Shown here piece by piece: positions 1 through 7,872 of a stretch of 64,000 nt of DNA (positions within the stretch are counted from its first letter, which is position 1; every line of letters starts with the position of its first letter). The stretch covers positions 19,365 to 83,364 of the forward strand of contig NZ_CAJAXH010000222.1 of assembly GCF_903946935.1 (NCBI RefSeq), in the 5' to 3' direction. Source of the stretch: an uncultured Thiodictyon sp. GTDB lineage: Bacteria > Pseudomonadota > Gammaproteobacteria > Chromatiales > Chromatiaceae. The position numbers were made by a program, and so were the translations under genes. The notes below the pieces were generated by a model that was given only the letters and a program-made list of their open reading frames with translations, ran no database searches and had not been told where the DNA came from.

Positions 1-325
1 GGACCAGGTTCACCGCCTTAAAGGCGAACGGATCGGCCGAGATCAGTGCATTGCCCGCCAGGGTCGCCATCGCCAGCGGGCGGCCCACGCCCCCGGCGCC
101 GATGAACAGGTGCTCCTGCCAGTGCGCCCCCAGCTCGGCCAGACCGCCCGTGTGGATCGCCAGGATGGCGTCCTGGAGCTTGCTGTCATCGAGCAGCCAG
201 GGCCCCGAGAGGGCGGGCCAGAAGGCCAACAGGCCCAGCAACCATAGGGCGGCCAGCGCCGGCAGTGGGCGCGCCGCCCAGGCGGTCGGCGCCGTGTCGG
301 CATGTTCAGCAGGGGTTAGGGACAT
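1..325 (-). CDS. Membrane GT-C/TPR-type glycosyltransferase-like protein, N-terminal part (cut by window edge)
   Basis: The frame is open from ATG at 325 to the window edge and gives about 108 residues; the ORF track lists only a shadow frame here. A hydrophobic segment (residues about 17-36, LPALAALWLLGLLAFWPAL) is followed by a GPWLLDDSKL motif. This closely parallels GPFFFDDQGHL in the intact protein at 13238-15229, the position of the acidic pair in the first outer loop of GT-C fold transferases. It is therefore probably a paralogue of that pilin-linked membrane transferase. The substrate is unknown. It is transcribed away from the acyl/glycan operon that starts at 519, so the gap at 326-518 is a divergent promoter region. 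Confidence 0.6.
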   Translation of the reverse strand, partial: MSLTPAEHADTAPTAWAARPLPALAALWLLGLLAFWPALSGPWLLDDSKLQDAILAIHTGGLAELGAHWQEHLFIGAGGVGRPLAMATLAGNALISADPFAFKAVNLV

Positions 326-386
326 CGGCGGTTCCAGCGGCGGGAGGGATCGGACGCGTGCATCCTAGCCTGAAATCTCGCAAACT

Positions 387-424
387 GTCCTGGCTTCGTC
401 GCGGCTGAAGCCGCTCCCACAGGA
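387..424. repeat. Short palindromic (REP-like) intergenic repeat
   Basis: The core GCGGCTGAAGCCGC is a near-perfect palindrome, flanked by short complementary arms (TCCT and AGGA). It lies in the divergent gap between the first two genes. Elements of this type are common between genes in high-GC gammaproteobacteria. The rest of the gap (326-518) shows no gene and no clear promoter boxes. Confidence 0.5.
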
Positions 425-518
425 TCCCGGGCTAACTTTTGCGGTAAGGGTTCGATGGTGAGTGCCGTTTTGATGGCACAATGTCGCCCTGAGCTCCTGA
501 ACCGATCCCCTCCACCCG

Positions 519-1706
519 ATGGGCATGTTAACCCTCACAGACGTCGAGTTATCCCAAGACATCGGTTGTCTCGACCGTGCGTGGGCGGCGGATGCCACCT
601 TTGCCTTAGTCCCGGCGCGCAGTTCGGTGCCCCGAGAGTGGGTCATGGATGCCTTGAGGCGTCTGCCCGAGCCTTGGCGGCAAGGACATTTCGCCCTGCT
701 CACCTCGGGCAGTACCGGGCAGCCGAAATTGATCGTCGGTTTGCGGCAGCGGGCAGAGGCGCTCGCGCGGTTGTTGGATCAGGTGCAATCGGGGGCAGCA
801 GCAGCGGCGACCGTGGTCGCACTGCCTTTGACCTACTGCTATGCCTTTGTCAACCAGTGGCTATGGTCCAGGGTCCTGGGTCGGAGGCTGATCCTGACCC
901 AGGGCTTCGGCGAGCCTGAGTCATTGCGCGTGGTCCTCGCGCAGGCGCGGGACACGATGCTCTGTCTGGTGGGTGCGCAGGTTCCGCTGTTGCGCCGCGG
1001 TATGCCGGACGCCGTGTTTCCGGGGGTGGTGCGGTTGCATTTCGCGGGCGGGGCCTTTCCGCAGGAGCACCTCGATTTTCTGTCTGACCGGTTCCCGAAC
1101 GCACTGATCTTCAACAATTACGGCTGCGCGGAGGCGATGCCTCGCCTGACTCTGCGAGGTGCCGCGGCGTCTGAGCAGGGCGCCAACATCGGCTGGCCCT
1201 TGCCGGGCATCGCATTGACCGCGGGCGCCGATGGCCGGCTCCTGTTTCGCAGTCCCTTCGCGGCCGTCGGGGTCGTGGATGCGGCGGGTATTCACGCGTT
1301 CAGTCCGGACGAATGGGTTGAAAGCGGCGACTTGGCCGTGCCGACGGCGGACGGGAGTTGGGTGCTCAGCGGGCGGTCCAACGAGGTCTTCAAGCGCTAT
1401 GGGGAGAAGGTTTCGCTTGCCCAGTTGATCGGCAGCGTGCGCCTGGTCTGGGTTGGTGAGGCGGCCTTCTACCGTGAAACGGATCGCCAGGGGGAGCAGG
1501 GGGCCGTCTTGGTGCTCGCTCCGTCGCCCTCGGCGGATGAACTGCGACGCGTGCTGAGCGCCTTGCGTGCCGAGTATCCCCGGCCCCATTGGCCCTTGCG
1601 GATCGAGGGGGCCGACGTCTTGCCGAGACTGCCGAGCGGCAAGATCGACAATTTGCGCCTGGCGGCTCTGGAGCGCCGGGCCATCGTCTGGAAACAGAGG
1701 ATCTAG
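519..1706 (+). CDS. ANL-superfamily AMP-dependent ligase (acyl-CoA/acyl-ACP synthetase-like)
   Basis: The protein has 395 residues. ANL enzymes adenylate a carboxylic acid with ATP and pass the acyl group to a thiol. Visible motifs are the phosphate-binding loop LTSGSTGQPK (about residue 61), the A5-type NNYGCAEAMPR, the ribose-binding ESGDLAV, and a C-terminal LPSGKID with the conserved lysine. It is shorter than the usual 500-550 residues because the N-terminal subdomain is reduced, as in ligases that load a partner carrier protein. The ACP gene starts at the base after its stop, so the ACP is the likely acceptor. ATG at 519 or 525 is possible; neither has a strong ribosome-binding site. 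The acid substrate is unknown. Confidence 0.8.
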   Translation: MGMLTLTDVELSQDIGCLDRAWAADATFALVPARSSVPREWVMDALRRLPEPWRQGHFALLTSGSTGQPKLIVGLRQRAEALARLLDQVQSGAAAAATVVALPLTYCYAFVNQWLWSRVLGRRLILTQGFGEPESLRVVLAQARDTMLCLVGAQVPLLRRGMPDAVFPGVVRLHFAGGAFPQEHLDFLSDRFPNALIFNNYGCAEAMPRLTLRGAAASEQGANIGWPLPGIALTAGADGRLLFRSPFAAVGVVDAAGIHAFSPDEWVESGDLAVPTADGSWVLSGRSNEVFKRYGEKVSLAQLIGSVRLVWVGEAAFYRETDRQGEQGAVLVLAPSPSADELRRVLSALRAEYPRPHWPLRIEGADVLPRLPSGKIDNLRLAALERRAIVWKQRI

Positions 1707-1952
1707 ATGACCAATTACGACAAGTTGCGTGAACTGATACAAGACATCCTGCTCCTGGAACCCGGTGAGTATTCACTGGGTTTGGGGCGTGGCGATGTGC
1801 CAACCTGGGACTCACTCGCGGTGGTTTCAATTGCCGTCGGATTGGATGAGACCTTTGGCCAGCACCCGAGCCCGGATGAGGCCACTGGGCTTAAGAGCGT
1901 CGCCGATATCGTGGCCTTTCTTGAGTCGCGCGGGCTGTCTTTCAGTGACTGA
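1707..1952 (+). CDS. Acyl carrier protein
   Basis: This is an 81-residue acidic protein with the size and helical pattern of an ACP. The serine in VPTWDSLAVVSI matches the 4'-phosphopantetheine site (D-S-L) that carries acyl groups as thioesters. ATG follows directly on the ligase stop (TAGATG), and its own TGA overlaps the next gene's GTG, so translation is probably coupled. It is not the fatty-acid-synthase ACP, which normally reads DSLD. A dedicated carrier for the acyl group handled by the ligase, LuxE-like and LuxC-like proteins is the simplest reading. Confidence 0.85.
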   Translation: MTNYDKLRELIQDILLLEPGEYSLGLGRGDVPTWDSLAVVSIAVGLDETFGQHPSPDEATGLKSVADIVAFLESRGLSFSD

Positions 1953-2904
1953 AGCAGACAGCCGCACTGCGGCGGCCCGGCGTCCCTTGTGTTGGTCCCC
2001 GCGGGAACTGGCCGATGCGGACCTGGGTGCGGTGGTTGTTGTGGGTTCGCCGCCGCGGGCCCCGCGCATCGCCGGGTCGCTGCGCTGTCCCTGGGTGGCC
2101 GATCTCAACCAGCTACCCCAGGACCTGGATACGCTGGTCGTGGTCGGCGGCGGTCGGCGTATCGATCAGGCCAAGTGGTGGCGCGTGCAGCATCGCCCGG
2201 GGCTGCGTCTGGTGGCCATTGCCACGATCTGGGGCAGCGGGGCGGAGAACTCCCCGATCGCGGTCCTCGACCATGACGGGGTGAAGGAGATCCACCTGGG
2301 TGAGCAGTACCTGCCGGACGTGCGCTGCACCTTTCCCGAGTTTGCGCAAGAGATTCCGCTGTCGCTGGCGCGATCCGGTTGCGGCGATGTCTGGACCCAT
2401 GCACTCGAGGGCTTTCTCTCCCCCCTCGCCGATCGCCCGCTGCGGGAGGAACTCGCCGCGCTGATCGGCGACCTGCTGGGCCTACCGATCGGCCGCGATC
2501 CCCGTTGGTTCGAATACTCGGCGTTGGCGTGCGCCGCCCAGGCCCGTTCCAGCGTGGGTCTGGTTCACGGCATCGCCCATCAATTGGAGGCCCCGTTGCG
2601 GGCCAACCAGGCGGACGGGAACTGGGGGCACGCCGCCTTGTGTTCACTCTTTATTTACCCGGTCATGTGCTTCAACCGGCAGGGTTCCGACCGGTTCGCG
2701 ACCTTGGCCGCCGCGTTCGGTCTCGATGCCGACGGGCTCCTGGCGCACCTGTCGACACTCTTCGACCCCGTCGGTTATGACCGCGCACTGCCCGAACTGC
2801 GGCGGCATTGGGCTGAGACCCTGCGCGACCCCAGCACCAGGCTCAACAGTGTACTGGTGCGCCCGGGCGCACTCGACTATTTCGATCGCCGAGTCTTTGC
2901 GTGA
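1945..2904 (+). CDS. Iron-containing alcohol dehydrogenase family protein
   Basis: The protein has 319 residues from GTG at 1945; the longer ORF in the track runs into the ACP gene and is rejected. It shows the family's cofactor loop GGGRRIDQAK, the metal-site DVWTHALEGF (Asp and His four apart) and SVGLVHGIAHQLEAP with further His ligands. These enzymes interconvert aldehydes and alcohols with NAD(P)H. The protein is shorter than the usual 380 residues, with a trimmed N-terminus. Start and stop overlap both neighbours by a few bases. Next to a LuxC-like reductase, it could reduce a fatty aldehyde to an alcohol, or reduce another carbonyl in the glycan precursor. Confidence 0.78.
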   Translation: MTEADSRTAAARRPLCWSPRELADADLGAVVVVGSPPRAPRIAGSLRCPWVADLNQLPQDLDTLVVVGGGRRIDQAKWWRVQHRPGLRLVAIATIWGSGAENSPIAVLDHDGVKEIHLGEQYLPDVRCTFPEFAQEIPLSLARSGCGDVWTHALEGFLSPLADRPLREELAALIGDLLGLPIGRDPRWFEYSALACAAQARSSVGLVHGIAHQLEAPLRANQADGNWGHAALCSLFIYPVMCFNRQGSDRFATLAAAFGLDADGLLAHLSTLFDPVGYDRALPELRRHWAETLRDPSTRLNSVLVRPGALDYFDRRVFA

Positions 2905-3947
2905 GTGCCTTGCTGGAGTGCGCACCCTATGGTCCGAGAGACGAGTCGGCGCTGCTGTCCGAGCTCTCCCAGCTCTCCCACCATCATCTGGAGGGTTGCC
3001 CGGAGTATCGCCGGGTCTGGCCTGGCTGGGTTGGGGCTCGGCGCCTCGCTGAACTGCCCTGGCTGCATGTCGGATTATTCAAGTACCTGAATCTGAAAAC
3101 TACGTTTCCAGGCGTACAGTTCGAACGTACCCTCAACTCATCCTCCACGACCGGCAACCGGCCCAGTCAGATCGCCCTGGACCAGACCAGCTCGGCGCTC
3201 CAGGCGCGCAGCACCGGGGCTATCCTGCGCGACTTCATCGGGGGCGGACAGCGCCCCTTGCTGGTGCTGGATAGTGCTGCCTCGTTGCGGATGCGCGGGG
3301 CGGTGTCGGCACGGATTGCCGCTGCTTTGAGTCTCAAGCCAATGGCCTCCGAGATCCATTTTCTGCTCACCGATTCGACCGATCCGGCCACGCTGCGTTG
3401 GGACTTGCTGGGCGATTTGCTGGATCGCCACGATGACCTGCTGGTCTATGGCTTCACCTGGATGCTCTGGCTGGCCTGGGGCGCCGCGAGCATTCCGGAG
3501 GCCGTCAGTGCGCGGCTGAATGGCAAGCGCATCACCTTCGTTCACAGTGGCGGCTGGAAGCGTCTCGACGCACTGCGGGTGGATCGCGCCGCCTTCGATG
3601 GCGCACTGCTGCGTGGGCTTGGTCCCGGTTCCGCCGTCATTGACTATTACGGGCTGGTCGAGCAGGTGGGGGTGATCTACCCGCTGTGCGCCCATGGCTT
3701 CCGGCATGTCCCGGTCTGGGCAGGCGTGCTGGTGCGTGACCCCTTCAATTTGCGTCCGCTGCTGGAGGCGCCGGGCCAACTCCAGTTGCTCAACACCCTG
3801 GCCCGCGGCGTGCCCTGTCACAGTGTGCTTACCGAGGACCTGGGTATCATCCGTGCCGGGGACTGCCCGTGCGGGCGTAGCGGCCCCCGTTTCGAGCTCC
3901 TGGGGCGGGTGCCAAAGGCCGAATTACGGGGGTGTGCCAATGCGTGA
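2901..3947 (+). CDS. LuxE-like acyl-protein synthetase/ligase
   Basis: The protein has 348 residues and starts at GTG 2901, inside the stop region of the previous gene. The motif SSSTTGNRPSQIALD (about residue 75) matches the adenylate-forming SSGTTG loop of LuxE. The C-terminal CPCGRSGPRFELLGR and final GC..A fit the LuxE/PaaK C-terminal domain, where a cysteine near the end can accept the acyl group. In luciferase systems LuxE activates a fatty acid with ATP and hands it to the reductase LuxC. A LuxC-like gene follows immediately and overlaps, but no luciferase is present, so the pair serves another purpose here. Confidence 0.8.
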   Translation: MSALLECAPYGPRDESALLSELSQLSHHHLEGCPEYRRVWPGWVGARRLAELPWLHVGLFKYLNLKTTFPGVQFERTLNSSSTTGNRPSQIALDQTSSALQARSTGAILRDFIGGGQRPLLVLDSAASLRMRGAVSARIAAALSLKPMASEIHFLLTDSTDPATLRWDLLGDLLDRHDDLLVYGFTWMLWLAWGAASIPEAVSARLNGKRITFVHSGGWKRLDALRVDRAAFDGALLRGLGPGSAVIDYYGLVEQVGVIYPLCAHGFRHVPVWAGVLVRDPFNLRPLLEAPGQLQLLNTLARGVPCHSVLTEDLGIIRAGDCPCGRSGPRFELLGRVPKAELRGCANA

Positions 3948-5139
3948 CGTGCCGCTTGGTCTGTATGCCTATCGCGGTCCAAGCGGGGTGAGCGCGGTCG
4001 CACTGGCCCTGGACCCGGAGCAGACCGTCGGCGCTTGGTCGGGTCTGCGTGGCCACATGATCCGCGAGCGGGCGGATGCCTTCACTCGTGACGAGTGGGC
4101 TTTCCTGATCGCCTTCCTGGACCCGGTCAACTTGCGTTGGCCGTTCCTCAGCACCTTCGGCGACCCGCTGGGTCCGGTGGCCGGGCGCGTGACTGCCCTG
4201 CTGCGCCCGCGCGGTGCCATCGCCCTGTGGCTTCCGAACAATGTCTCGCTGCTCGGCCCGCTCCTGGTGGTGTTGGTCTCGCTGGTGGGATCGCCGCTGC
4301 GCATCAAGGCCGGGTCGCGTAGCGACGATCTGACCACCGCCTTCCTGGAGTATGCCCGCCCCCGCTTGGCTGGGGTGCCGCTCGGCGACTATCTGGCGAG
4401 CGTCGCCTGCGCGGCATTCGATCGCGGCGACCCCCGTAACCGGCGTCTGGCCGAGGATGCCCAGGTCCGTCTGGTTTTCGGCGGGGATGCGGCCGCGCGG
4501 TCGATCGATGAGCTTCCGCACCCACTGGAGAGTAGCGGATTCGCCTTCACCGACCGGCGTTCCGAGGCCTGGCTGGAACCGTCGCGGGTGGATGATGACC
4601 TGCTGTTGAGCCTATTACGGGTCTTTGGTATCTATGGCCAGACCGGGTGTACCTCGCCCCGACGGGTCGTGCTGCTCGGCGGGACTCCGGCGGATGCCAG
4701 TCAATTGTGCAACCGCCTGACGGCCCTGTGGCCCCGGGCCCACCCCAGGCCGCCACCGGTACACATCGCCAGCGGCAACCAGATGGCCCGCCAGTGGGCC
4801 GCTGCCCTGGGTTGGGAGGCCGTGGTGGCGGGTGGGCAGGGGGCGGTATTCGCGGTCGGCGATCTGGACCTGGAACCCTGTCCAGCCCCCATGCTGCTGA
4901 TGGTGGTTGCCGCCACCCTGGCCCAGGCGGAGGCGGCGCTGCCCGCGAATATCCAGACCATCGGGCACGCCTTGACCGATGCAGCGCACCCGCGGTGGCT
5001 GGAGTTGCTTGCCCACACCCGCGTGCGCCGATTCGTTCCGGTCGCCCGGATGCACCACTTCGGACCAGTCTGGGATGGTTGGGCCTTCTGGCGACAATTG
5101 TTCGACGAGGTCGTTTTGGACCCGGGGGTGACGCCATGA
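3940..5139 (+). CDS. LuxC-like acyl-CoA/acyl-protein reductase
   Basis: The protein has 399 residues from ATG 3940, overlapping the LuxE-like stop by 8 bases; the ORF track extends it falsely to 3694. The family reduces a thioester-bound acyl group to an aldehyde with NADPH. The motif YGQTGCTSPRRVVLLGG carries the expected nucleophilic cysteine (about residue 237) in the GQxCTSP context of LuxC. The N-terminal half has weaker similarity to the LuxC N-domain. It is probably cytoplasmic. The tight overlap with the LuxE-like gene suggests a two-protein fatty-acid reductase complex. Confidence 0.78.
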   Translation: MRDVPLGLYAYRGPSGVSAVALALDPEQTVGAWSGLRGHMIRERADAFTRDEWAFLIAFLDPVNLRWPFLSTFGDPLGPVAGRVTALLRPRGAIALWLPNNVSLLGPLLVVLVSLVGSPLRIKAGSRSDDLTTAFLEYARPRLAGVPLGDYLASVACAAFDRGDPRNRRLAEDAQVRLVFGGDAAARSIDELPHPLESSGFAFTDRRSEAWLEPSRVDDDLLLSLLRVFGIYGQTGCTSPRRVVLLGGTPADASQLCNRLTALWPRAHPRPPPVHIASGNQMARQWAAALGWEAVVAGGQGAVFAVGDLDLEPCPAPMLLMVVAATLAQAEAALPANIQTIGHALTDAAHPRWLELLAHTRVRRFVPVARMHHFGPVWDGWAFWRQLFDEVVLDPGVTP

Positions 5140-5927
5140 GAGACTTCTGTGCGGCGAAATATCGACGGCTGTGCGTCGCACTGGTGGACGCGGGATACCA
5201 GAGCCTGACGCTGGCGGATTATTTCCAGTCCGGCGGGTTGCCGCTGGAGGCGCGACGGGTCATTCTGCGGCACGACATCGACCGCTTCCCCGGCATGGCG
5301 ATCCCGCTGGCACGGATCGAGCGGGAACTGGGACTGCGGGCCACTTACCATGTCCGTGTCCCGGCGACCTTTAATCCTGCGGTGATCCGGACGCTGGCCG
5401 AGTTGGGGCATGAGGTCGGCTTCCATTACGAGAACCTCTCCAAGTCCCGCGGGGAACTGGTGCGCGCCCGGCAGGGCTTCGCCGATGACCTCGCCCAACT
5501 GCGCACCCTCTGTGAGGTCAAGACGGTCTCCATGCACGGCAGCCCGGCCAGCCGCATCGACAACCGTGACCTGTGGCGCTCCCGTTCCGGGATAGACGAT
5601 GGTCTATTGGGTGAGGCCTACCTGGATATGGATTATCGCACGGTTCTTTACTATAGCGACACCGGGCGGACCTGGCAGGAGGGACGATTCAATATACGCG
5701 ACCATATCCCGGATGGACAGTCGCGGATCACGGGTGCGCCGGTGGTGCGGACGACCGATGATCTGATCGACCTGATCGCCCGGGAAGGACGTAACCTCTA
5801 TCTGGTTGCCCACCCGGAACGTTGGCCAGTCAGCCCGGGCGGCTGGGCCCTGGCTGGGCTCAAAGATCTCGCATTCAATTGGGCCAAAGTGCTGATCCGC
5901 AAAAGCTATGCGATCCGTACCCGTTGA
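5136..5927 (+). CDS. Polysaccharide deacetylase (NodB-like) family protein
   Basis: The protein has 263 residues from ATG 5136, overlapping the upstream TGA; the longer ORF from 4647 is a shadow in the LuxC-like gene. LRHDIDRFPG gives the metal-binding Asp pair. ATYHVR and HEVGFHYENLSKSRG match the second part of the NodB fold, and a later VSMHGSP supplies another His. There is no signal peptide, so it probably acts in the cytoplasm on a sugar intermediate, removing an N-acetyl group to expose an amine. That amine could be the site acylated by the LuxE/ACP system or by the next gene, which is inference. Confidence 0.72.
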   Translation: MRDFCAAKYRRLCVALVDAGYQSLTLADYFQSGGLPLEARRVILRHDIDRFPGMAIPLARIERELGLRATYHVRVPATFNPAVIRTLAELGHEVGFHYENLSKSRGELVRARQGFADDLAQLRTLCEVKTVSMHGSPASRIDNRDLWRSRSGIDDGLLGEAYLDMDYRTVLYYSDTGRTWQEGRFNIRDHIPDGQSRITGAPVVRTTDDLIDLIAREGRNLYLVAHPERWPVSPGGWALAGLKDLAFNWAKVLIRKSYAIRTR

Positions 5928-5942
5928 TATAGGAGTGGCATA

Positions 5943-6524
5943 ATGCCCGCAACTTCGTCTTGGTTCTCGCGCCGGCTCTTGGCCTTGGCGCAACGTCTGA
6001 ACGGCTCGGCCGTATTCGAGTCGCAGACCCTGGGTGCGATGCTCTGGGGTATCTGGAGCCGGATACTCCAATGGGTGGCCATGAGCTTCCTGCCGATCCC
6101 CTCCGGCGTTCGGGTCGCCCTTCAGCGGGCCCGCGGGGTGCGTATCGGCAAGAATGTCTTCCTCGGGCCCGGGTGCTGGATCGACAACGCCCGTCCTGAC
6201 CTGGTGGAGATCGAGGACGACTGCTCGCTCGCCGGGCGGGTGACGGTGCTCACCCATGCCTCCCCCCCGGCGCCCCTGCGCGAGATCCTCGGTCCGGACT
6301 CAAGGTCATTCAAGAAGGTGACGATCAAGCGGGGCGCCTGGGTGACGGTCAATTGCACGATCCTGCCGGGCGTGACGATCGGTGAGAATGCCATCATTGC
6401 CGCCGGATCGGTGGTCAATCATGACATCCCCGCGAATGTGGTGGCAGCCGGCGTGCCGGCGCGCCTCGGCGGGCGGCATGAGCCGGTAGTCCGCCCCACG
6501 CAGCACTCGACGGGAGACCGATGA
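5943..6524 (+). CDS. Left-handed beta-helix (hexapeptide) acyltransferase
   Basis: The protein has 193 residues. Imperfect hexapeptide repeats begin at about residue 68 (VRIGKNVFLGPGCWID) and end with VTIGENAIIAAGSVVNHDI and VVAAGVPAR, the classic NodL/maltose-acetyltransferase ending. These trimeric enzymes move acetyl or other acyl groups from CoA or ACP to sugar hydroxyls or amines. An amphipathic N-terminus (about 45 residues) may touch the membrane. ATG at 5943 lies 15 bases after the deacetylase stop. Deacetylation followed by new acylation of the same sugar is a plausible pair of steps. Confidence 0.78.
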   Translation: MPATSSWFSRRLLALAQRLNGSAVFESQTLGAMLWGIWSRILQWVAMSFLPIPSGVRVALQRARGVRIGKNVFLGPGCWIDNARPDLVEIEDDCSLAGRVTVLTHASPPAPLREILGPDSRSFKKVTIKRGAWVTVNCTILPGVTIGENAIIAAGSVVNHDIPANVVAAGVPARLGGRHEPVVRPTQHSTGDR

Positions 6525-6576
6525 ACAGCCTTGGATCGGGCCTTAGCTGCTGCCGTTCGACACTCTGCTGCTGGTC

Positions 6577-7872
6577 GTGGCTCGGCTGGAATCTATGCTC
6601 GGGTCCGTCGTTCGGACGGACTCGATTGCGCCTTCGTTCAATACCGGGGATTCGCTAGTGCGTCAAATCGACCAACAGGGGCCCGGTGCGCTACGGCCGC
6701 TGCGCGTGGTGGTGGTGACGACCGGGTTTCCCCCTTTGAGCGGCATTTTTGTCGGCCAGATGGTCGCCCACCTTCCACCCAACATCCGCGTGCAGATCGT
6801 CACCCCCTGTGCTCAGGAGGATGTCCAGTGGCAGGCCGGGGATCGAGTGCTGGTGCGCTGCTTCCGTTATGGGCCGCGCCGCTGGCAGACTCTGGCCTAT
6901 CAACCCGGCGGGCTGCCCGAGGCGCTCAGGCGTAGCGGGGGGCTGCCGATCGTGCTCGTTCTCTTTCTACCGGCATTTTTCGTGGCCGTGCTGCGGGCGG
7001 CTCGACAGGCGGATCTGATCCACGCCAACTGGTCGGCCCCCGGGGTGATCGCGGGGCTTGCCGGGAGCCTGACTGGGACGCCGGTGGTGACTACCCTGCG
7101 TGGAACAGATGTGAGGCTTGCCGAGGGCAGCCGCCTCTGGCGTTTCTTGCTCAAGACCTGTCTACTCCTGAATCAGCGCTTGGTCACCGTCGGCGAAGCG
7201 CTGCGTGACCAGGTGGCTGGTATCCTGCGGGTCGCACCCGGGCGGATCGCTGTGATACCCAACGGGGTCGCTCCGGCCTTCTTCGCGGTTCCCTCGATCG
7301 CCCCGGGCCAGTGCTTGCGACTGATCTGCATCGGCGTGCTGATTCCGGGTAAGGGTGTCGCCAGTATCTTGGCCGCGTTTGCCCAACTGGAACCGGCTCT
7401 GGGGGTCGAGCTGACCCTGGTGGGAGACGGACCCGAGCGCCCCCGACTGGAGGCCCTGGGCGCCGCTCCGTCGCTGGCTGGGCGTGTGCATTTTGTCGGC
7501 ACGTTGGCGCCGGCGGAGATTCCCGGTGTGCTGGCGCGCCACGATGTACTGGTGTTTGCCAGCCGCTCCGAGGGGCGGCCGAACGTGGTCGTGGAGGCGA
7601 TGGCGGCCGGCCGGGCGGTGGTGGCCTCCGCCATCCCCGGGGTCTTGGAACTCGTTCGTGACGGGGAAAACGGCCTGCTATTTGAACCGGATGAGCCTGC
7701 TGCTCTGGCTGCCCAGTTACGCCGCCTGATCAACGAGCCTGGGCTCGTGGAACGATTGGGCGAGGCCGGGCGAGCCGGGGTGCAGGGATTGACCTGGGAG
7801 CGCACCGGGATGAACTACGCCAATCTCTACCGGGAGGTTTTGGCCGCGCGGCGGCGCCCATGTGCGGGCTGA
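6577..7872 (+). CDS. GT4-family glycosyltransferase
   Basis: The protein has 431 residues in this frame. The conserved part begins at RVVVVTTGFPPLSGIFV and has the two-Rossmann GT-B layout. The C-terminal domain contains LICIGVLIPGKGV, the nucleotide-sugar contact region with ASRSEGRPNVVVEAMAAG, and then PGVLELV, all typical of GT4 retaining transferases. The GTG at 6577 is one of several possible starts (ATG 6595, GTG 6658); the first 20-30 residues are not conserved in appearance. Its end overlaps asnB by 13 bases. It probably adds a sugar to the lipid-linked glycan. Donor and acceptor are unknown. Confidence 0.82.
   Translation: MARLESMLGSVVRTDSIAPSFNTGDSLVRQIDQQGPGALRPLRVVVVTTGFPPLSGIFVGQMVAHLPPNIRVQIVTPCAQEDVQWQAGDRVLVRCFRYGPRRWQTLAYQPGGLPEALRRSGGLPIVLVLFLPAFFVAVLRAARQADLIHANWSAPGVIAGLAGSLTGTPVVTTLRGTDVRLAEGSRLWRFLLKTCLLLNQRLVTVGEALRDQVAGILRVAPGRIAVIPNGVAPAFFAVPSIAPGQCLRLICIGVLIPGKGVASILAAFAQLEPALGVELTLVGDGPERPRLEALGAAPSLAGRVHFVGTLAPAEIPGVLARHDVLVFASRSEGRPNVVVEAMAAGRAVVASAIPGVLELVRDGENGLLFEPDEPAALAAQLRRLINEPGLVERLGEAGRAGVQGLTWERTGMNYANLYREVLAARRRPCAG

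Noticed and set aside
1765-1944. Extension of the alcohol dehydrogenase start into the ACP gene
   Set aside because: The residues show no family similarity and the GTG at 1945 gives a normal overlap.
4647-5135. N-terminal extension of the deacetylase gene to 4647
   Set aside because: This part lies in another frame of the LuxC-like gene and is Pro/Gly/Arg-rich; ATG 5136 gives the full NodB domain.
2901-5139. A luminescence (lux) operon
   Set aside because: LuxC- and LuxE-like genes are present, but there is no luxA, luxB or luxD, and the neighbours are glycan genes.
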